Shown here: positions 35,879-47,027 of the stretch, piece after piece
How the letters are laid out: every line of letters starts with the position of its first letter
How positions within the stretch are numbered: the first letter of the stretch is position 1
Source of the DNA: Gnetum montanum
Taxonomy: Eukaryota > Streptophyta > Gnetopsida > Gnetales > Gnetaceae
NCBI GenBank assembly: GCA_015680685.1
Contig: MNCI01010461.1
Location: forward strand, 274,934-338,933
DNA length: 64,000 bases
Reading direction: 5' to 3'
Made by a program: the position numbers and the translations under genes
The notes under the pieces: model-generated
What the model was told of the DNA's origin: nothing
Database searches by the model: none
The model's input: only the letters and a program-made list of their open reading frames with translations

Positions 35879-36681
35879 TGATGAGTCATCGTTTGGGCGG
35901 TTGCAATATCGCGTATGCGATATCGTGGCTTGTCTACTCATCTATAAATAAGAGGTAGACAGAAGAGTTAGGATCATCATAGAATAGAGTTTTAGAGTCA
36001 GTTTTAGTTTAAGTGTTTTAATTCCTTTCTCTCAACCCTTTTCCTCTCTGTGTCTTCCCACAGTGTTGTAATTGTAATTGTATGGCATCCTTTATTCGAG
36101 TGTGATGTACTTGGACACACACATGATCGGCAATAAAGATCGAGATTACTTCATCATTGCAGCATTCACTTAGCTTAATCATTTAATTAATTATTATTTA
36201 CTGCTTTCCTAGTTAATCTCTCTCACCCTTAAACTCATGTTAAAACGCGGAATGAGTACGACTTAATTACGAGCACTTAAGTGTGACTACTTGGTAACCC
36301 AGTAGCGTACCTAGGATCTACACTTGGTAATCCTAGTGGTAGTCGTACATGAAGTCCAAGGTGTGTATAGATAATTAAGGAACGGATGCTCATCACACTT
36401 AGGCTAGCTTAGATTCTCTCACCCTCTCTCTCCTAGATTAGTGAATATTACTTTCCATTGCCTTCAGGAGTAGCATTAAATTAAAAACCCATCATACACC
36501 TCACTCTGGACAAAACCATATGTGACAAAGATAATACTAGTCCAGGTGGGAAGATAGCGAACTGCAACCTAAGGCTAATTGTCTAGATGCCACAACTAGT
36601 CTGTCTGCGGATTTTGACCAAATCATGCGTGTAACGCTCGTATTTGTATGGTTGAGTGTAGGGGTACCTCGCCACTCATCA
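35879..36681 (+). repeat. 5' LTR of the non-autonomous element
   Basis: 803 bases, TGATGAG...CTCATCA, a 7-bp perfect terminal inverted repeat. Transcription from U3 would start after TATAAATA at 35943-35950. A hairpin-forming inverted repeat, ATATCGC-GTAT-GCGATAT, lies at 35906-35923, about 20 bases upstream of the TATA box. Its pair is 43619-44405. Confidence 0.93.
35906..35950 (+). promoter_or_regulatory. LTR promoter: GATATC palindrome and TATA box
   Basis: The inverted repeat ATATCGC/GCGATAT with a 4-base loop is followed by TATAAATA. GATATCG-like motifs sit upstream of TATA in the family LTRs and also before the internal TATA at 40187. They may bind a host factor (inference). Confidence 0.6.
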
Positions 36682-36682
36682 T

Positions 36683-36700
36683 TGGCGCCATTGCCAAGGA
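36683..36700 (+). promoter_or_regulatory. Primer-binding site for tRNA-Asp
   Basis: TGGCGCCATTGCCAAGGA, one base after the LTR. It differs from the complement of plant tRNA-Asp (TGGCGCCGTTGCCGGGGA) at three G-to-A positions. tRNA-Asp is the primer known for Athila-type elements. Confidence 0.8.
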
Positions 36701-36824
36701 TGGTGCTAGTTATCTAGATTAGTTATATCATACAAGGTCACTGTAAAGGAATTCACGATATATCTTTTAAGAAAGAAATAATTATAAAAAAGTCACATAT
36801 AAATTCACACACAACTTCACAACC

Positions 36825-38792
36825 ATGCCTCTCCTACAAGACTATAATAATGCCACACCTAGTGAGGAATTTCATTGGAGAACCAATGAATTGTATGACA
36901 ATGAAGATTGGAGTACGCAACCTAAGGTGGGGGTTTCTTATAAACATGAATGAAAACAACGTCATCCCAACACATGAAAGCATAACTTACCTGATGACGA
37001 TGAACCCCGGCTAGCCACTACAAACTTAACACAAATACAAGAGTCTATTCAAATCTCTCGTAGGCATCGTAAAAAAATTCGTCTACCCAGGCTTGATTTA
37101 AACAACTTCCCTAATTTGTCAAGAGGCTATGACTTAGATCTGCATCAACATTTACAAGCCTTCTATGATGCCTGCACATGGAACAACATTGATAACAGTT
37201 GGAAAAAACTTAAGCTCTTTCCCATGACACTCGTTGGCCAAGCAAAAGTATGGTATAGATCATTAAAACCAAATTCAATATGACATTGGTCAATAATGGT
37301 AGAAGTCTTTAATGAAAAATATCAAACCTATGCAAGAGTTTCAGCCTTGAGGAAACAAATCCAAGGGTGGAAACAAGCACAACATGAACCCTTGGACATG
37401 GCCTTAGAAAGATATTATGCACTATTGAACAACTGTCTAGGCCATGGATTTTTCGAGGAAAGGCTAATGTATCACATCATTGATGGGCTACGTAATGAAA
37501 CAAGAGAGACCTTAGGAATGTATGCCCAAGGTCAACTATACGAACTAAAAACCCATCAAGAGAATATTAAGTGGGTAGCAAAAGAAGAAGGAGAAATGGC
37601 TAGATGGGAGAGTGTTGAAAAACATTAACGGCACCAAAATCTCAACTTAACGAAGGTCCATGATCATAAAAAGGAGAAATCAACCTATCACAAGGAGAAA
37701 GAACCATCTTTGCCGATACAACAATAAATAGAAGAAGTCGAGGTAAAGGTTAATAAGATGTTGGAATGGATGCATAAAAAGTGTGGAGAATTTATCGATA
37801 TCATTGGTGATAGAGTTTTGACAACCCAAGAAGCAGGACAAAGTATTAGTAGATGATCGAAAAGAAGGGATAAGGAAGCTAAGAGCTCAACTTCCAATCA
37901 TATGTATGAATGCAACATATGCCTATACAATCACCCCAAGGGCCAATGCCCAATATTGTTACATTTACATGAGCATTGGGAAAACACGTTACATCCAGAG
38001 TTCCTACAAATATACTATGTTCGATCACAGTGGCAAGAATCCCAGTCATGGGGGAAACCACCCCTAAACTGGAGACACCCTTCATATTTTCTAAATCCAA
38101 ATGCTTATTACATTCAACATCCTATTTCCCTAACTAGGCCAACATACTCTATCCCACCGCATTACCATTCTCCTTAATACTATCAGCCCATGTCCTCAAC
38201 ACAACCACCACCTTGTGCACCTTACACTTCTTCTAACTTCCAACATTCTCATCCTTTCCCTCCTTCAACACCACCACCAACTATTCCTAAGGTGTCTACA
38301 CCACATCAACAACCCACAAATGCTACTTCCAACAGTAGTGAGAGACCTCCTCAACATCAAAAGAACCCCTTCTTTAAACATGACCGTAAGAAGGGACAAC
38401 ATAATTCCGAGGCCACTGCATCTTCCAAATCAGCACAAATCCCACATTGTGGTGCACCCTTACCTTTGAACCCAACGCCTCATGTTACTTCATCAGGGCC
38501 ACCAACTCACACTCCAACAATCATACGGCCCAATGAACATAGGAATGGAGGGCAACATCCCAATCCTTGCATACCATCTAACAGTCCCAAATATCATAGT
38601 GGGTCAGCTCATTATCTGGGAACTACATCATATAAATTGCCCTACTATGCTTACTATGATCATGTGTGTGAACCCCGATGGGGTAAGTATGACCGAGCCC
38701 CAATATTTCCAACATGCAAGGATCCTCATTTTCCATTTATTAATCCTTGCCATCCTCAACTAATTAGCTATGGGGGATATCCCCCATTCTAA
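36825..38792 (+). pseudogene. gag: Gag of the non-autonomous element, 655 codons
   Basis: One reading frame from ATG at 36825 to TAA at 38790 without a frameshift. It is interrupted by about seven stops, each explained by one C-to-T change (CGA to TGA, CAA to TAA). The capsid domain (codons about 85-265) contains RLDLNNFPNLSRGYDLD, LQAFYDACTWNN, LFPMTLVGQAKVWYRSL, VFNEKYQTYARV and LGHGFFEERLMYHIIDGL. The zinc knuckle (codons about 362-374) reads CNICLYNHPKGQC, with Cys-x2-Cys-x3-His-x4-Cys spacing, one residue shorter than usual. The last 280 codons are Pro/His/Ser/Tyr-rich without a known fold, unusually long for a gag tail. It packages element RNA in the cytoplasm (family knowledge). Confidence 0.85.
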
Positions 38793-40130
38793 TAACAAGC
38801 AAGATTAATAACTATTTTTTATTTTTCTTTAATTTTACCACTTTTTGTTTTCTAGTTTTTCATTTTTCAATTTCTTATTTTATCTTTTTGTATTTTTGTC
38901 TTTTTATGTTTTTATAAGTAATCTCATCTATGAATAAAAAACTCATGTAGCTCATTGGTTGAGGTGTGTTCTATGTTGTTGAGTCTCAAGTGATCAATTA
39001 TGTGGACAGTGAGCCCATTACACCCACTCATCCATTCTCTAAATAAGAGGTTCTATTCGAGGGTACAATGATATTCTTGACATTCTTAAAAACTTAAAAT
39101 TAATTTTGTGTTCATTGTACCTAGAATGAAGAAGGATGGACCAAAAGGGAATGATTAGGATGTGACATCAAGGGGACTTGCGAATTCTCTTTGGTGATGT
39201 TTGTGGGAGTTATCATGCAACATGGTTGTACTAAGATCCTTGTAGATCTAACGAAAAATGGGAGTAAGAGTAATCAAAAGGGCACTCAAAAATCCAATGC
39301 TGTTCTAGGGGGTCCCACTGGAAAGACATGCACCCATGCTTGAAGGTTCGCAGCTTCTCTGGATTCAATATTCAAACAAAAGAAAAAAACAAGGAAGTGC
39401 CACAAAACAAAAATCACTCCTCCCTTGAATAAAACGCCAAGTGATTGTACACCTTGTTGTTATGGTACTCTCATAGTTGCTCATCATGGGATGAAACAAT
39501 GCAATGTCACTGATTAGAGGAATGGACTTGGTCCTAATCTTGGAATGACAGGTTAATGACACGTTAATCAGGCTTTACACGTAGGATTCATTATGCCCTA
39601 GGTTAGTTACCTCATGTCCCAATCTCTGCAATCCTTTCTATAGTTTGTCTCATCTCACTGTTCATGTAATTGTAGATCATGTCATGTGTAACATAGAATT
39701 CTTACCTCATTCCAGTGATAATTGCATGTATGTGTTTTGTGAAGTCAGTGTGGATTACATTCAACCCTTCTAGTGCCCACGGACACTTTAAGTGTGGTTA
39801 TACAAGGGCATTATAGGTTGAAACCTGCTTTGGGGAGGACCTACTTGTGTAATCTCTTGTAATCCTCACTTATGACATAGCTCACACACACCATTTCTTA
39901 CCCTCAGTATATTTTTAATGATTTTCTTTCCCTACTACTATCCTGCTGAATAATAACATTCCTATGTACCATTACATAGCCTTTTTTCTCTACCACCCAA
40001 GGTCCTCATTGATAAAACCCACAGATCATTATTTGTGCCTTGAAAACCATCTAATTACCTTTGAACCCCTTAACAATAGCCTAATGTCCTAAATTACAAA
40101 GTTGATTTCAAGAAAATCCCTAAAAATTTG
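38793..40130 (+). repeat. T-rich tract and conserved non-coding region after gag
   Basis: No gene. 38815-38945 is T-rich, as in every family copy after gag. 38990-39340 matches the minus strand of 22600-22960. 39771-39851 is the best-preserved copy of the 80-base conserved block (GTGCCCACGGACACTTTAAG, then GTGGTTATACAAGGGCATTA, then CTTTGGGGAGGACC). Inside it are short inverted repeats ACACT-TTA-AGTGT and AGGTT-GA-AACCT. Conservation without coding suggests a cis-acting RNA signal such as packaging (inference). Confidence 0.65.
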
Positions 40131-40212
40131 GTATTTTCCCTCAAACCTAAACATCAATAGGCTGTGATATCGCATCCCTCAAAACCTATAAATAGGTGAC
40201 CCCCCCCTCCCC

Positions 40213-40243
<31 letters not shown>

Positions 40244-40661
40244 ACACAACACTTAGCATCATTTCTTGCCATTCACACAAGGGAGTTTTTCAAATTTTTC
40301 TCTATGACTTATGAGTGTGACACCTTTGCTTTTCAACCTCTATCTCACTCATTGGTACTCCAATTTTAATTCCGTCTGAACCTGCTTGAACTTGGAGTGT
40401 TCAGCTTAGTCGTGGGGAAGGGAAACCTGCTGAATAGTGCCTAATTTTTTTGGAATTTATCATAATCCAAAGTACATTATTAAGGGTAATTAGTTGTAAA
40501 TTAAGAATAAAATGTGCCAAACAATCATTTAATCCCTTAGGTACACCAAGAAATTAAAATTGGAAACCACCTAACTAAAACAGACTCATTATTATAATCT
40601 TTCGGGCAATATCACACAAAGATAAAATAACCTTACTAATGCTTGGTTCATGTGATTGCAG
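40131..40661 (+). promoter_or_regulatory. Internal promoter and leader of the extra ORF
   Basis: GATATCGC (40166-40173), TATAAATA (40187-40194), then a C tract (40200-40228, one T inside), a CA repeat (40229-40248) and a leader of about 410 bases ending TGTGATTGCAG|ATGG. The matching minus-strand copy is 21189-21790. The leader may hold an intron, because a splice-acceptor-like CAG abuts the ATG in both copies while upstream parts diverge. A second promoter would allow the extra ORF to be made separately from gag. Confidence 0.6.
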
Positions 40662-43452
40662 ATGGCCCCCCGAAACGTGGACAAAAGGAAGGTCCTGCTC
40701 AAGGTGGAAGCAAACGACCTAGGAGAGGTGGAAGACAAGTTCCTGTCAAACAACATGTAGAATAGGAGGAGCAATAATTCAGTATTCATCAAGAGGACCC
40801 TCCTTTCGTACATTCTGGGTAGGCAGAAGGAGGAGCTTCTACAGCGCTTGAACAAGGATAACATCTCACGTTGCCTCAAGATTGTGTTCAGGTCATCCAT
40901 GCAAAGTCCACATTCCTTGTGGTGATTGTGGAATTAAACTTTGAATCTTTTGCAGAGTTCACTCCTCAGGCTGTTAGGGATCACCTCAAAGGATCTCCCT
41001 TATGGCCTACCCTCTCTGAAAATGGTGCTTGGTACCTAGAGAAGATGTACCAATTTTGGCACAACAGGGAACAAGGCACCACTGTCAATATTTGTGGTGT
41101 GATAGTTGATTTCTCCACACAGGCCATTTCGGAAGTGTTAAACCTTTCAAATACAAAGCCAAAAGTTGCTCAGTTATCCACCCATTCAAACCCCGATGTG
41201 TGATAGGATTGGTTGAAAATGGCTTATGGTAGAGATAAAACATTTGGTGAGTTGACGATGGAATAGAGGATCTACTCTAAAATTGGAACATATCACATCT
41301 TCCCCATGAAAGGCTTAAAAAGAATATCAATGTATGTGGTAAGAGGATGTGCAGTGCTGATGGGGAAACGTTAATGCTAACCTACCCCATCTATACTTAA
41401 CGAAGATCCTGAGGTGGTTCGAGGAATAGAAGACAGGGAAGATGGTGTTGCCCTTCCCTTGTCTTATCAAGAAGCTTTGCTGATGTATTGGTATCTGAGA
41501 GTACACTAATGATGTCCTCCAAAAAAACATAAAATTGTTCATATGCTAAACTATTAAAGCCACTAGCTGCAAGGAAAATTATTGCTGAGATGCTGGGACC
41601 GAGAGAAGAAGAAGAACAAATGGCTGGACCAGCTGCAACTCAACTTGCAGGACCCAACCAACCTTCAAGAACAGGACCTAGCCAACAATAGGAAGTAGGG
41701 CCCAACACAGGCCAAGATCAGCTGCTGCCACAAGACTACAGATCGTCGATGAGCCATCTAAGGGCCATCACTGAGATGGTCAGTTGGGGAAGTCGTGATG
41801 ACGCAAATCTCTTCTACGTCATTGATGATGCCATTCAACCCACTGTTTCTTTGGATCGCACAAGGGGCGAAGTGTCTATTCATACAGGAGGAGGGGAAAG
41901 TGCTTGGTTACAACAGATCTAGGGAAATGTGGCATCTTTCGAAGTGCAATTAGAAACTAGTGACGGGGCCACTATGGTGGTCATGCAACATCAGGATGCC
42001 ATAGGAGCCACAGATGTGGTCGCAAAGCACATTAAAGAATCATTCAATGTACCTGTTATAACACTGATAGATCTCATAGGAGCACAGGATGCTCAAACTT
42101 TGGCCAAAACCTCAATGACTCCTGCAGAACATGAGGATGCACTCAATTGATTGCTACAAATAGGACAAATAATGATGTCCATGTTTGACATCCCTCAAGA
42201 TGTTATGGCAATTCAGTCAGAGCTCATTTCCATGAAGGGGAAGCTAGTCTTAATAGAAGTGATGGCTGAGCATGTTGAAGTAGAGGTGCAGAAATTACAA
42301 GAGCAGCTCGAGGCCCTACAAGCAGCACAACGGGACCCTCTGAAATTTTTTTTCATAGACCAGCTAGATAACTTTAGAATCGAGCAACTAACCAAGTTAA
42401 TCACAAAGAATAAAAAGATGGCTAATGAAAAAGAGAAGGCTATTTGGGATGCCTCCGTAGCATAGGTGCAAACTCATGTGCATCTCAAGGCACTCAACAC
42501 CTTACAGGAGGAAAATAAATAGCTTTTTGCCAACAACCTTCGGTTGATAGCCACGGAGAAGCAAAATAACGTTCTCAAAGAACATTTTCATCAGTTGCGA
42601 GAACAATTTATCTAGATCAACCAAGACATAAGTTGTTTAGCTAGGGAGAATCGAACCCTCTTAATGGAGGAGGTATGCGCAATTTGTCAAAAGACATCTA
42701 TTGAAATAAGCGCATGGAAAAATAAGCCTAAATGACATGAAAAGTTGAAGGAGCACTTCTGAGATCAGATGGGAATGTACAAATAGATCCTTGAGAAGGA
42801 GATCCATATGGCCAAGGCTCACATCAACACTATCAGTGCTCAACACACTGACTGGTGGACCATATTGGATACATATGCCTTTTCCCACCAAACAGAAGTT
42901 AAGAACCGAGACCTGTAGATTCAGGATCTGATAGAATACATGGATTTGACAAACCCATGGTATGCCAACCTTGCCATGTTAACAGCAGGACGCCTGAGGA
43001 TAGAGCTCGAGCAGCAGGTAGCAACTACCTATGTCAAATACGAAGCAGAATTTGCAGAACGCAAGAATTTGTTGGAAAAACTAGAGATTGCAAATTCTGA
43101 ACTTGAGGTGGTAAAGGCAAGCTACCAAGGCCAAAGAGGTGTCATAGCAAATTTGGCTCAATAGCTAGCAGATTTCCAAGAATACAAAGATAAAGCCAGA
43201 GCCTACGAAGAGGAACGATGGGTGTTTGTGGCTTGGTATGTCAAGGCCAATCAAATGTTTCCGCAACTACCCTATCCATGGGAAGTGTTGACTTCATCAA
43301 ACATCGGAACATTAGCATGGATAGCACAAGACCCTCAGACTTAAGAGGATAAGCTCCAATCCATACTTCAATGCCATCAAGTCTCAAAGCCTGGAGCACA
43401 AGACAAACAGAAAGCACCAATGGAGGAGCCACCGCCACTAGGAACTACATGA
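40662..43452 (+). pseudogene. Extra ORF: plant transposon-protein-like domain plus coiled coil
   Basis: Intron-free, about 930 codons with several stops and at least two frame changes (one in the C run right after ATG). The N-terminus is basic (PKRGQ..., KRPRRGGR), possibly a nuclear signal. The middle (40940-41510) shows WYLEKMYQFW, VNICGVIVDFSTQAISEVLNL and, later, LPFPCLIKKLC, the wording I associate with the 'putative plant transposon protein' domain common in plant genomes. The rest (41900-43300) is Gln/Glu/Lys/Leu-rich and predicted coiled coil, e.g. RKNLLEKLEIANSELEVVKA. No catalytic motif of a polymerase or integrase is present. The function is unknown. Confidence 0.65.
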
Positions 43453-43587
43453 GTTCCACAAAATTTTGTAGTTGTAGCACATTTTGTGTGTTGTTTCTTT
43501 GTTTTTTTTTCATTCCACACTATAGCATAATCCCATTTTCACCATCTAATAATCCCATATCTATCCACTGTGTAATCACTGTAACTC

Positions 43588-43618
43588 GAGGATGAGTTTT
43601 CATTCAATCATGGGGGTA
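43588..43618 (+). promoter_or_regulatory. Pre-LTR box and polypurine tract
   Basis: GAGGATGAGTTTTCATTCAA then TCATGGGGGTA, directly before the 3' LTR. The same box lies at 6961-6992 and 10504-10534. It probably primes plus-strand synthesis. Confidence 0.65.
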
Positions 43619-44405
43619 TGATGAGTCATCGTTTGGGCAGCTGCGATATCGCGCTATCTCCTCATCTATAAATAAGAAGTAGAAAAAAGAGTTAGGATCA
43701 TCATAGAATAGAGTTTTAGAGTCAATTTTAGTTTAAGCGTGTTAATTCCTTTCTCTCAACCCTTTTCCTCTCCGTGTATGCTCACAGTGTGGTGATTGTA
43801 ATTGTACGACATCCTTTATTCGAGTGTGATGTATTTGGACATGCACATGACCGATAATAAAGATCAAGATTAATTCATCATTGTAGCATTCACTTAGTTT
43901 AATCATTTAATTAATTATTATTTACTGCTTTCCTAGTTAATCTCTCTCACCCTGAAACTCATGTTAAAATGTAGAATGAGTACAACTTGATTACGAGCAC
44001 TTAAGTGTGACTACTTGGTAACCTAGTAGCGTACCTAGGATCTACGCTTGGTAATCCCAGTGGTAGTCATGCATGAAGTCCAAGGTGTGTATAGATAATC
44101 AAGGAATGGATGCTCATCGCACTTAGGCTAGCTTAGATTCTCTCACCCTCTCTCTCATAGATTAGTGAATATTACTTTCCATTGCCTTTAGGAGTAGCAT
44201 TAGATTAGAAACCCATCATACACCTCACTATGGACTAAACCATACATGACAAAGATAATACTAGTCTAGGTGGGAAGACAGTGAACTGCGACCTAAGGCT
44301 AACTGTCTAGATGCCACAACTAGTCCATCTGCGGAGTTCAATCGGATTGCGCGTGTAACGCTCGTATTTGTATGGTTGAGTGTAGGGGTACCTTGCCACT
44401 CATCA
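43619..44405 (+). repeat. 3' LTR of the non-autonomous element
   Basis: 787 bases, TGATGAG to CTCATCA, with TATAAATA at 43667-43674. It is 16 bases shorter than the 5' LTR, mainly through loss inside the GATATC palindrome region. It is followed by the target duplication ATAAG and the rest of the host gag. Confidence 0.92.
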
Positions 44406-44410
44406 ATAAG

Positions 44411-45470
44411 AATGTATGTTCTAGTCTTATTTAGACTCATGATGATGATAAGAATTCTTTTTCAAATGGTGATGAAGAAGTTTCTTAGCCTAGTGGAGGG
44501 AAAGCAAATGAGAAGAACATTCCAACTATGGTAGTGTGAGAACTCATCAACCTAGGATTCCAAGGAAGGTAATCCAAATTCTTATGTTAGAACTTCAAGA
44601 GCTCTATAATGGACATCTTCTTCTTCTCAAAGAAAATTGGATGATGAAGATGAAACAAAACTTATCAGAGTGTTCAAAAAATGCTCTAGGACTTCCTTAT
44701 GTGAAATTGAAAACTTTGAATGGTGTAGATGACACTAATTATTTTGCAAGTTGGTTGAAGGTACTTGATAAGAATTTTAAGCTTGAGGAAGTACTGAATC
44801 ACTTCAGGGTACCAATTGATAAATCCAAACTTTAAGGTATGTTTAGAACTTGATGGAAAAAAGAGTCCTAAAGTTATGATAGGAAAAATGGTTAGCCTAT
44901 AAGGGATTAATATTTGATGAAGTGTAGGTTAAAAAAGAAATTTAAACAATCTTGCTAGAGATAAGAGATAATCATGAAGCTTATATTCCTTAGACAAGGA
45001 TGAAAAGATATCAAGAAGTTTTATATTAAATTTTTTGATCTATTCCATCAAGCCAAGGTAAATTGAAAGAAATATGAATAGGCTTCAATCTTTGTTAGAG
45101 TTCTCAAGATGATGTATTAGTAGGAGTTATCATTATATGAGCCCTAAACCCTAGATGAGGCTTATGATTTGGCACTCAAGGAAGAAAAGAAACGTAATGG
45201 ATTTGAGAATAATAAGTGTTAAGGAAAAAGAGAAAAGGATCCAAATCAAGGAAGTGATTAAAGTCAAGTTCTAAAGATAAAGATGAAAACCATGAAAATA
45301 AGTAAGAGAAGGGAAATGAGAATGGTAAGGCCAAGAAGAACCAAGGCAAAAAAGATAAGGATCAAAATTCAATGATTTGAATGTAGAGAGTAGGCACACA
45401 AGAAATGGAAATGTCCACTTTGAAACACCATAGAAATTGCGAATCAACCTAAGGTGAAGATTCACGATTT
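44411..45470 (+). pseudogene. gag: Gag of the older host element, right piece
   Basis: Continues the gag relic at 35765-35878. It contains LKTLNGVDDTNYFASWLKVL...FKLEEVL, reminiscent of the capsid start of plant Ty3/gypsy gags. It also has a Lys-rich region and a CCHC-like relic near 45375-45412 (C...AHKKWKCP). Many stops and frameshifts make it the oldest coding layer here. It ends where the Tat LTR begins. The element type (chromovirus or other) cannot be settled. Confidence 0.5.
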
Positions 45471-45478
45471 GGGCGAAA

Positions 45479-47020
45479 GTTCACGACAAAATTATGAAAG
45501 GTAGAACAAGGCAAAGCAGGGCAAAGAGGCGCACTACATCAAGTCTCCAAGTTCCTTACAGATTTCAAATCTTATTATGTTTTCTATCTTTATGCTACAT
45601 TATGCAACATAGCGTGGTGTTGCTTAGCGTAATTTTGCTTAACATAGTCCAATATCAAAAGGTGACTTACTTTGGCAGATTTGATGAAGTTTAAGGCCTA
45701 AGCAGCATAATATGTGACTTGCCACATATTCTGCTAAGTCTTTTGTCCAGGGTTGAGTTTACGCTTAGTTACGCAGACCAGCGTAATGAGCTTCAAGAAA
45801 AGAAAAGTCAGAGTCAAAGGAAGCACAACAGATCGGCTCCTTTCTTTTTGCAGATTGGTTGCTTTACGCTTATTACGCTATGCAACGTAGACAATGCGTA
45901 ATTTATTGTAAAGTTGACCATTATTTACGCTCTATTACGCTCCACGGCGTAAATGAGCGTAAAACAGCTTGAATCGACTATTTCCATGCATTGTTATGCT
46001 CCGTCATGCAACGCAGCGCAAACAAGCGTAAGGTAGCCTGAGACCAGCTAAGACAACGCCAAACACGCATTTGTTATCCACACATATAATACACAGATGA
46101 GCATGTTGTGCATAATCACGAGGCAATTTCAGCAAAAGAGGCTAACTACGTACTTTGCCCCTTTTTCGTAGAAATGTGACGTGACATAGTCAGTTTCAAC
46201 ATGAAATTGGACAAGTCAACGGTATTTTGAGGGTTCGAGACACGTGTCATCAGTGTCATGCCTTCTCCATGTGTTGTTAAACTTATAAATACTCCAGTTG
46301 ACGAAGAAACAAAGGGGGGTGTCTTCGAATTTTGGCAATTATCACCTTCAAGCAGAGACAGCAGACATTTTGTGCATTGACAGCAGGAGCAATCAGTCCT
46401 TTGGTGAAAAATACAACTCTCTCCATTGGTGATCATTGGCAGTTTGAGTAGAGACTACCGAAGGCAAAGAGGATAGGTCAGAGATCGAGAGATCATCTGA
46501 TGCGGTTGGCAACATCTATTGGTCAGACATAGTTGATCGATAGACAGTTAGGCTTGACTTTCCTTGCATCCCGTCTTTGGCTTACAAGGTAGATCGAACT
46601 TCATTCTCTACTCCTTGCTAGACAATTTTCTTGTTATTTTGTGTATGTTCCACACAAGATAAGTGGAAATTCTTCCATCAGTGTATTCAATATACTCAGT
46701 TTTTCGGGCCAAAGCACAGATCTAGGAATTGCGCATTTTCCTTAATTCGATCTTTCTTATCGTGTTGACGTTATCACTATTGCAATTTATCTACATCGTT
46801 TTCTACTCCATTTGTGATTCATCGAATCAAATTTTCCCACGGAATATTTATAACATTTGTTGATTTACTGGTTGAGTAAGTCCCTGTCTGATCGACAAGA
46901 CCATTCAGGGCACTGCGGATTCGTTTTCTCCAGCACAGCCCTTGCACGGATCCGTGGTTAAAACTATGTACACGGATTTTTGTTTGGTATTTTCCAGCTA
47001 CCTACATTTTCTGTCGTTAC
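45479..47020 (+). repeat. 5' LTR of the plus-strand Tat element
   Basis: It ends TGTCGTTACA (47020), seven bases before the primer site. The start is inferred near 45479, where TTCACGACA could be a decayed complement of that end (TGTAACGACA) and where gag homology of the host stops. TATAAATA lies at 46284-46291. U3 holds a dense set of TTACGC/GCGTAA motifs. The length, about 1.5 kb, is inferred because the partner LTR is not in view. Confidence 0.55.
45620..46035. promoter_or_regulatory. Cluster of GCGTAA/TTACGC motifs in U3
   Basis: About a dozen copies of the hexamer in both orientations within 415 bases, some paired head to head (TTTACGCTTAGTTACGC; GGCGTAAATGAGCGTAAAAC). They lie upstream of the TATA box at 46284. 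Possible enhancer sites (inference). Confidence 0.5.
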
Positions 47021-47027
47021 AGTTTTT

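Larger units (their letters stand above)
35879..44405 (+). mobile_element. Complete non-autonomous LTR element: gag plus extra ORF, no pol
   Basis: 8527 bases with both LTRs, a 5-bp target duplication ATAAG (35874-35878 and 44406-44410), a tRNA-Asp primer site, gag, a long non-coding region, an internal promoter, a large extra ORF, a short purine tract and the 3' LTR. No protease, RT, RNase H or integrase is present anywhere inside. Such gag-bearing elements without pol must borrow enzymes from a relative (known principle); element I is a candidate relative because LTR ends, gag and 3' region correspond. LTRs differ by transitions: in the segment starting at 36240 and its partner at 43975 I counted 10 differences in about 122 bases, all transitions. 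Confidence 0.9.
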
